NCBI GenBank assembly: GCA_012064415.1
Contig: SSNU01000075.1
Location: 124,001-188,000, forward strand
From: Gyrodactylus bullatarudis
Lineage: Eukaryota > Platyhelminthes > Monogenea > Gyrodactylidea > Gyrodactylidae
Direction: 5' to 3'
DNA length: 64,000 nt
Shown here: piece by piece, positions 58,101-64,000 of the stretch
Position numbering within the stretch: the stretch's first letter is position 1
Layout of the letters: each line of letters opens with the position of its first letter
Notes under the pieces: model-generated
Databases searched by the model: none
Told to the model about the DNA's origin: nothing
The model's input: only the letters and a program-made list of their open reading frames with translations
Program-made: the position numbers and the translations under genes

Positions 58101-61100
58101 AGCAAGATTATGATATTTTGAAAAAGAAGATGAGTCTCTTGGAAGAGGAAAATAAATCGTTGAAATCTCAACTCAAACCTAGAGAAGGCATAACTGTACT
58201 ACAGGTGAGCAAGAAAATTTAAAGAAAATTCACTTCATATTTTTGAATCGAACTAGAATTTTATTTCACACTAACCCTTCCGAACTGATAAGAAAACAGG
58301 AGTAACATAAAATATTTAAAAATTCAGAGACAAAACCAGAATAAGTTATTTTGTTCATTGTTTTTACTTCAAAGTAGCATCATACAAATTAAATCAAATT
58401 ACTATAGTGGTCGACATAAAAAATTTTACCACTCAAATTTGACCATTACTCGGTTATTATAAGTCATCATGGAACAAATTTTATATCAAATTGTAGATAA
58501 TTAAATTTACCATCAGTAGATATACAGATTTGTATTTTTATATCATTCATAAATTTCAGAATTCGTTTTTACTATTTTTCATTAAAAGTGAAAACGACAA
58601 ATTAAATGTTACCACTTTGTAACTGAGCTTCATCGTCTTGATACCTCTATAAGAGCTTTCAGAATGATTTTTACAGATTTATTTATAACTCATAAGGATT
58701 AATCAAATTTTTTTCAATTTGGAAACCTGATTTATGAGCAGTAAAAGATCAAAAAACTCGAAACTTACCAATTTCGAAAAAAATCAAGCAATTAGATTAT
58801 TAGAGGCCGGTTTAAGTATGAGAAGAGCTGCCAAGCAAATCGGATGCAAGAATGGAAGAATATCTCTCAACAGGCACAAATAAGTTTCAAAAATTCTTGA
58901 ATCCTGGAAATCAATTGATGACGACATTATCGAAAGTCGTTACAGATAAAATTCAGTCTTCATCTTCTAATATGTAAAAACTCTTTTGATGATCGAGACA
59001 TTAAAGATTTTAGTGATAATTCTTTAAAAATTGAGTAGCAATATGAAAAAAATAGAGATTGAAAAAAAGAAGAACACAAAGGAGATGATTTTGTGTTGAA
59101 ATGAATGTTTCAATATAAAATAATGCTCAGAATTGGTTCTTCTATAGGCGTAAAATTTAATCCCTACCCTAATGGTAACTTTAATGGAAAAAAGCCATAC
59201 GATGATCAGAATTTCTAATAATAATACCATTTAAATCCATGATCATAAGGCCAACTGTGCTAGGTAATTGTTCGTTTTGACATAATTTGACACGCAAATA
59301 TCTTAATCAATCAATTAAGTTCTTTTGATTTATTTCTATCAAGGAAACATCCATAAATGCAAGAATGTCAAATGACCCGTTGAAACTCAAGAGTGCCAAC
59401 GAGAGGAATTTAATAAAAGTTAAAGAATTAAATGCCAAGATAAAGTCCCTTGAAGATACCAACCTATTGATGGAAGAAGAAATTTCTAAAAAATCTTCAG
59501 AAATTCTCGCTTTGAGAAAGTGCATCCATGAGATGGACAAGTAAGTAAAAACTGAATCACAACTGAAGCTTAATAATATAAATTATTTCTATCTCTCTTT
59601 CAGATCCAATAACGCACCTAACACAAGCTTTGTTCAAGAATTAAACCAAAAATTAGAAGATCTCGAACGAGAAAATTTCCAACTTAATGAAAAATTAATC
59701 AATGCAGAGGAATCAAAAAAACGAAGAAGTCCTGGATCTCTAAAAGTATAGTCTTAAAGTTTCTATAATTAGTAGAGCCTCAAAAAATAATAACTAAAAA
59801 TAATATTTTTAGGTGTTAATGTAATTTGAAAAGTATTATGTTAATATTAATATTTTGTTGCGAATTTACAACAAATATTTGACATGAACTACTTACAAGT
59901 AAACCGAATAAAATTTCGAAAAACCAGTTAATGTTCGAATTAAAATAATATTATTCAGAGTTAATTTTGAGCTTAGCAAATTATTAAGCAATGGAAATCA
60001 CCTCTCTACCTCAAAAAATGAGGATTGAGTTCATTGATATGGATGAGATAAAATGCTTCTATAAAGTATTATTTTAATACCTTATCTTCAAAAGAATACA
60101 TTTTAAGACCTTATAAGTTTGAACCCTGATGAAAATATTTTAGTTTTAAATGGTTTTCCAGAGGGAATGGCTGGTTAAAATAAGCATTTTACTACTTTTT
60201 GATATTCCAATAATTTGTAATTACTAATTATTCTATAAAATTCTGAAATCAAACAGGGTTCTTTTATTGACTAAAAAGTCATTTGCCTTTAAATTTCAAT
60301 AACTTCTTTATCAAAGTTTGTCTATATTTAGACAAATTCTTTTCTTATCTTGGTTTATCTTTTATCTTGATTTGATATTGAAGTAAAATATCGTCAAATA
60401 CAATTTATTCAACATTTTATTTAATAAATAGCTATTGATAGTTATTAATTTATTCCAAGATGTGCCTACATCCATTTGATAAGCAAATGTCATACAGCTT
60501 TTGAGCATCACTTATATTTGCTTTTCTGGCAATATCCAACAAACGAATTACTTGTTGATAGCCAACTTCCTGATGATATCCTTTATAGACTGATAAGGCA
60601 AGATTGTAAGCATAAATTGGATGACCATGCTTTGCCAAGTATACGAGATGCTTAAATGCTTGCTTGTAAAATACTGGGCTAAGTCTATTCATAAGATAAA
60701 GGCCAGTAATTTTTTCTTTAGCCTTTTCAACACCAGCGTAAGCGTAAAACGCTATAATTGAATCATGAAGTTCTTCTTGATAATACAACGCCAAATAAAC
60801 GAGTATTAAACAGGTTACTAATCCACAAACTAAGGATATTTTGATGCACAAGGAATCTGGTTGTTCCGCTCTAGCCAAAGGGACAATTCTGCTTATCTTA
60901 TTTATATTGAGATGTCTTTGGGTCTTCTTTGGTTTAGACAGCAGGGATTTTTCATCAAAGTCTTCATGATCTTTAGTTCTCCTTCGTAAAACATTCATAA
61001 TAAAAAAATTATTTTAGTCAACATCTTTATAACAACTAGTTTTAAAATATTTTATCCTTAGTAACAGCTATTAATCTCTTTGTTAAGTTAATCCATGGAA

Positions 61101-62965
61101 ACTTTCTTTCACGTCGACATGACAAATAACCAATCATATACAAGTGTCTTCGCAAAATTTCTCAAGCTTGTTATTACGAAGATTGAAATTTTTCATCAAT
61201 GATAAATTTTTAATCATGAATACAAATGTGATCAAATTATACGATTATACCATTCAATACTTTTTCTAACATGGGCTTGATAATCTATAGATTTGAAAGA
61301 ATCCTGACTACATTCGAATTCTTGATGAAAAAATAAGATAATTGCATTGAGAATTTGTAAAAATCAAAAATTTCAATTATGTAGTCAATTTCTCACACTT
61401 GATTGTTTTGACAGGGTGTGCGCATTAAGAATGAGGCTTTATAGAGAAGAGTTATAAATTTTATTGGGGTTTTCAATCTGTCTGAGAATGATTATTTCCC
61501 TAATGGATAGTCAAATAACACAGTGTTAATATATGAGGAATAATATAAATTTCCATTATGGTTTGTTTTTCTAAATATTTTTCTCTGTTATAGTAAGTTT
61601 TACAAAATTATTCCTTTTATGGTTCGTCAGGCCTTGTTTTTTTACTGTTATGATAAGGAGTTATTTTCGCTCATGTTTATATTTATATCTATCTTTTCTC
61701 ATTTACACAGTTTTCATCTAAAATATATCTTACTTCGGAGCATTTTGACGTTTAATTATAATTATTCTAATTTTTTATTGACAATCTTTATGTAGACATC
61801 AGCTCGTGAATCCATTTTTATTTCTTTTGAGACTCTGGTGTCTGTCAAATAATCTCTGTTGTATTTTCGAAAAGCAGTATCACCATAATCTAGATCAAGA
61901 AATATACCTCTTTTAAATATAAACAGAACATACAAGGCCTGACGAACCATAAAAGGAATAATTTTGTAAAACTTACTATAACAGAGAAAAATATTTAAAC
62001 CTAATTACAAAAAACTCGATATTTTCCTCCGGATTCACAGGAAAAAATTTTTTTTTGAATTCTAAAATGGAATGAGCTAATAAGATGTGGATATTCGAAA
62101 AAATTTAATCTGACGAAAATTAGGCCGAATTTTGAATTTCAAAAATGCATTAAATTTCCACTTTTTCAACTTTTGAGCTCAAAATATTCATCGATTTCGA
62201 TGATTCGAAGCAGTTAAATGAAGATATTTGGGATCAACATTGAACGAAGAATTCGAATTCACATGCAGAAGTTCCCTGAAATTCGTCATTACTGTGGGAA
62301 ATCGAACCATTTGAATTTTCCGATTATCACAAAGGCAAATTATCCAAAATCTGGAAGTTTAACTTTCTCTCGGAAACAGTAAGATATTAGCCATCTCTAT
62401 GGCCAAATTCGAATTCTTTGTTCAATGTTAATCTCAAATATCAGTACTTTTGCAAAAAAAAAATTTTGGGTTCAAATCACGGAAATAATCATTCTCAGAC
62501 AGACCATTTTAGGAGAATATCATGTTCGACAGACCTTAAGAGCAATTACCCCAATTTTTATTTGATTAGGAAAATTTACAATCAAATAATTTTCCATTTT
62601 ATTTTAAATAGATTGGAGAAAGTGGTAAAAGCCCAGAAGAATTGGAGAGAATTATTTCTGTCATGAAAAAGATAGTTGAAAAGACCCAATTAGAGAATAT
62701 GAAGTTAAAAAGCAGACAAACGGAACAATTAGAAGAGCAAATTAAAATCTTAAAACAGGAGAATAAAGAGGCCAAAAGTCAAATTGAACATTTACAAAAG
62801 GTCAAAGACAGTTCAGAGATGCATAGCCGATTCATTCAGAGTGAATCGCTCGATAAAATTGTCAGAGAATATGAAGATTTGAGAAAAAGTTTCATAAGAG
62901 AGCGGGATAAAAATGCTCAACTTGAAAAAAAAATTAATGCAATTATAAGAGAAAAAACAAATTAA
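49189..62965 (+). CDS. Cep290: Cep290 (ciliary transition-zone coiled-coil protein), sixteen coding exons
   Basis: Exons: 49189-49275, 49302-50759, 50839-51024, 51369-51542, 51611-51919, 52041-52310, 52429-52815, 52955-53198, 53468-53901, 55037-55240, 55456-55755, 56710-57140, 57673-58204, 59344-59540, 59604-59745, 62612-62965. Joined: 5709 nt, 1902 residues, nearly all coiled coil. Diagnostic matches to animal CEP290 are YESGVFGLREAVEQL with ENDMLREKAGI in exon 2, VESLEDERLSLKRKLR at the start of exon 3, LHRDLTNLQLSEASL in exon 9, and SGKSPEELERIISVMKKIVEK in the last exon. CEP290 links axoneme and membrane at the ciliary base and gates protein entry. The protein is shorter than the vertebrate one (about 2480): a central stretch between exons 11 and 12 and the extreme C-terminal portion are absent. 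The first intron is only 26 nt. AATAAA lies near 62980. Confidence 0.9.
49276..49301 (+). other. Apparent 26-nt intron in Cep290
   Basis: It begins GTAAATAAC and ends ATTTTTCAG, between GAC (Asp29) and CTG. Both exons end in phase 0. Reading through gives a TGA at 49303-49305 in the upstream frame. The protein on both sides resembles the CEP290 N terminus (VDLQKILEYSAIIED, then LNEFEIVDINDLRKVINVSK). Confidence 0.6.
53902..55036. repeat. Cep290 intron 9 with a tandem duplication
   Basis: The unit GACCTCAAATAGACAGAAAA plus about 55 bp (to GATCAATTTCT.ATGATT) occurs twice, at about 54688-54762 and 54790-54865. The remainder is AT-rich intron. Confidence 0.5.
58734..58955 (+). pseudogene. Transposase-like fragment with helix-turn-helix in Cep290 intron 13
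   Basis: A 49-codon frame (58734-58883, ATG to TAA) reads SSKRSKNSKLTNFEKNQAI then RLLEAGLSMRRAAKQIGCKN. This has the spacing of a DNA-binding helix-turn-helix as in Tc1/mariner or pogo transposases. Shortly after, another frame gives SWKSIDDDIIESRYR, which resembles the C-terminal W..I....I motif of such transposases, with the catalytic core missing between. This suggests an internally deleted transposon. It is short, so the call is tentative. Confidence 0.35.
60450..60998 (-). CDS. Single-pass membrane protein with Sel1/TPR-like helical tail, nested in Cep290
   Basis: An uninterrupted 182-residue frame with a good ATG. Residues 1-52 are polar and basic (RRRTKDHEDFDEKSLLSKPKK). Residues about 53-71 form one transmembrane helix (LVCGLVTCLILVYLALYY). 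The rest is helical, with repeated A...LA..Y..G patterns (YAYNLALSVYKGYHQE, RLLDIARKANISDAQKLYD) like Sel1 or TPR units. There is no signal peptide, so a type II or tail-out topology is possible. Downstream on the minus strand an AATAAA lies at 60404-60409. I do not recognise the family; the Sel1-like reading is from pattern only. Confidence 0.65.
   Translation of the reverse strand: MNVLRRRTKDHEDFDEKSLLSKPKKTQRHLNINKISRIVPLARAEQPDSLCIKISLVCGLVTCLILVYLALYYQEELHDSIIAFYAYAGVEKAKEKITGLYLMNRLSPVFYKQAFKHLVYLAKHGHPIYAYNLALSVYKGYHQEVGYQQVIRLLDIARKANISDAQKLYDICLSNGCRHILE
61479..62504. repeat. Nested palindromes in the last Cep290 intron
   Basis: Outer arms 61479-61500 and 62483-62504 (CTGTCTGAGAATGATTATTT and inverse). 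Inner arms 61573-61635 and 61934-61996 are exact over 63 bp. From about 61998 to 62440 lies a family A foldback copy (TCTAAAATGGAATGAGCTAATAAG, TTCGAAGCAGTTAAAT). A minus-strand frame of 62 codons at 61762-61950 sits between the inner arms; its product is not recognised. Confidence 0.65.
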
Positions 62966-63297
62966 ATTTTACCTATTAAATAAAATTTTTTCAATACAAA
63001 AATCACATTAATTCCAATTTTCTCATGTTTTTTAAAGAACTCATGTATTTCGTTTCGATTTATAAATTGGCTTTGGATTACAAATTTAAATTCTTCTGAA
63101 AATCACATTAAGATTCTCACCCAGATTGTAGCTCGATAAAACTCTTTTTAATAAAAAAGAATCCGTAAACATCATCATTAAAAGTATTTTCATTGAACAT
63201 CATCCCATGATATATTAGAATCATTATAACTCAATTTAATTAGATTATTGATCTCAAGATTTAGTTATTTATATTTGATCGAAATTTTGTTTAAGAA

Positions 63298-63636
63298 ATG
63301 AGACTACGACTTTTAACAATCACACTCATATTATACTTATGTTCTGTCAAATCCACTTACAATTATTACAGCATTTATCATATATTAAATTTTTGTAGCA
63401 CAGGCAGGTTTAGTGACAACCCCGATGAAGATTTCAAGGGAATACTTGAAGAATTTGTTAATGCTGAATTCTCTGATAAAGACCCTAACCAATTATGCAC
63501 TTTAAATTGTCTTATTAGATATCAAAAGGATGGATTAGTAAGGACTTGTCTTTCTCTCAAGAATACATTCTCATTGATATGTTATCCTAAATGTAATGGT
63601 GATTTTGATAATCCTATTCTGATGGAGGAAAATTAA
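63298..63636 (+). CDS. Small cysteine-rich secreted protein
   Basis: A 112-residue frame starting at an ATG, with a signal peptide (RLRLLTITLILYLCSVKS, likely cleavage near residue 19). The mature part is acidic with six cysteines: NFCSTG, LCTLNC, RTC and ICYPKC. These could form three disulphides. It lies about 330 bp after the Cep290 stop on the same strand. The family is not recognised. A short intron hidden in the region 63345-63400 cannot be excluded because that stretch is AT-rich and poorly coding in character. Confidence 0.5.
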   Translation: MRLRLLTITLILYLCSVKSTYNYYSIYHILNFCSTGRFSDNPDEDFKGILEEFVNAEFSDKDPNQLCTLNCLIRYQKDGLVRTCLSLKNTFSLICYPKCNGDFDNPILMEEN

Positions 63637-63740
63637 ACAAAATAATATAAAAATATTTCTTACATTGATATGAATTGGGTCTTTTCTCATAGATTAATTG
63701 CGTACATCACAGTCTTGTAATCAAAATCATCAAAACTATT

Positions 63741-64000
63741 CTAATTTGAGAAAGAAAATATTAGAAAGTAATAAATTATAAACAAAATGTACAATTTAAT
63801 AATACTATGTCCTTTTTCTATGAGATGTCTAGAAACATCGATTTTGAGCTGAGTCACCGAAGTCATATTGAATAAAGGAAGAAGATGATGCCAATTATTT
63901 GACAAATAAGGCATACTCATCAGTGTGATACATGCCATATAAGTATGAATTTGAAAAGATAAATAGTAAACAGTCATTGGTTCAAAGTCGTCAGTCCCCT
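63741..64000 (-). CDS. 3' end of an unidentified gene running off the window
   Basis: On the minus strand the frame is open from the window edge (about 63999) to a stop at 63741. It reads FEPMTVYYLSFQIHTYMACI then MSMPYLSNNWHHLLPLF, NMTSVTQLKI and a strongly hydrophobic C terminus (LYILFIIYYFLIFSF) that could be a membrane anchor. Codon use looks coding. It converges with the gene at 63298-63636. No family is assigned. Confidence 0.4.
   Translation of the reverse strand, partial: GTDDFEPMTVYYLSFQIHTYMACITLMSMPYLSNNWHHLLPLFNMTSVTQLKIDVSRHLIEKGHSIIKLYILFIIYYFLIFSFSN

Larger units (their letters stand above)
59746..62611. other. Cep290 last intron (2.9 kb) with nested gene and foldback DNA
   Basis: Donor GTATAG after 59745, acceptor AAATAG before 62612. 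It hosts the minus-strand gene at 60450-60998 and the nested palindromes at 61479-62504. The flanking exons join precisely across a segment collinear with vertebrate CEP290 (the SG.SGK..PELE region), supporting it as one intron. Confidence 0.7.

Noticed and set aside
1..64000. CRISPR arrays, rRNA genes, bacterial operon structure
   Set aside because: No regularly spaced direct repeats, no rRNA-like conserved blocks and no ribosome-binding-site-spaced genes were seen; the sequence is eukaryotic.

Overview
The window is AT-rich (roughly 70 percent AT by eye), intron-containing animal DNA. It carries recognisable metazoan genes (netrin, Cep290, a rhodopsin-class receptor), spliceosomal introns with GT..AG ends, AATAAA signals and many eukaryotic transposons (Penelope-like, Merlin, piggyBac-type MITEs, a LINE fragment, foldback elements). 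A small invertebrate is likely; an arthropod is my best guess, but nothing here fixes the phylum. Two very short introns (26 and 28 nt) are unusual and may help identify the lineage.

Layout. Positions 1-21000 are gene-poor and built largely from mobile DNA: Penelope-like GIY-YIG nuclease fragments (774-1704), several large inverted-repeat (foldback) elements, a palindromic tRNA/hammerhead-ribozyme unit (6045-6230) next to a 5'-truncated LINE, and MITEs. Positions 21085-23370 hold the last two exons of a class A G-protein-coupled receptor with two piggyBac-type MITEs in its intron. A small secreted-protein gene lies on the minus strand at 25722-25946. A defective Merlin transposon with perfect 8-bp target duplications occupies 27997-29028. 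Positions 29500-36300 are mostly repeats, with one broken ORF.

The right half is genic. A complete netrin gene (36335-47235, nine coding exons) has two tandem 189-nt exons that each encode a second-type laminin EGF domain. A complete Cep290 gene (49189-62965, sixteen coding exons, 1902 codons plus stop when joined) follows on the same strand. A small membrane-protein gene is nested on the opposite strand in its last intron (60450-60998). A small cysteine-rich secreted protein (63298-63636) and the 3' end of an unidentified minus-strand gene close the window.

Netrin (secreted axon-guidance ligand) and Cep290 (ciliary transition-zone scaffold) are ordinary neighbours with no obvious shared pathway. 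The exon joins of both genes were worked out by hand from splice sites and phase; both sum to whole numbers of codons and recover the family domain order. The most notable observations are the self-complementary tRNA/hammerhead element, the ultra-short introns, the duplicated netrin exons, and the unusual density of near-perfect palindromic elements.
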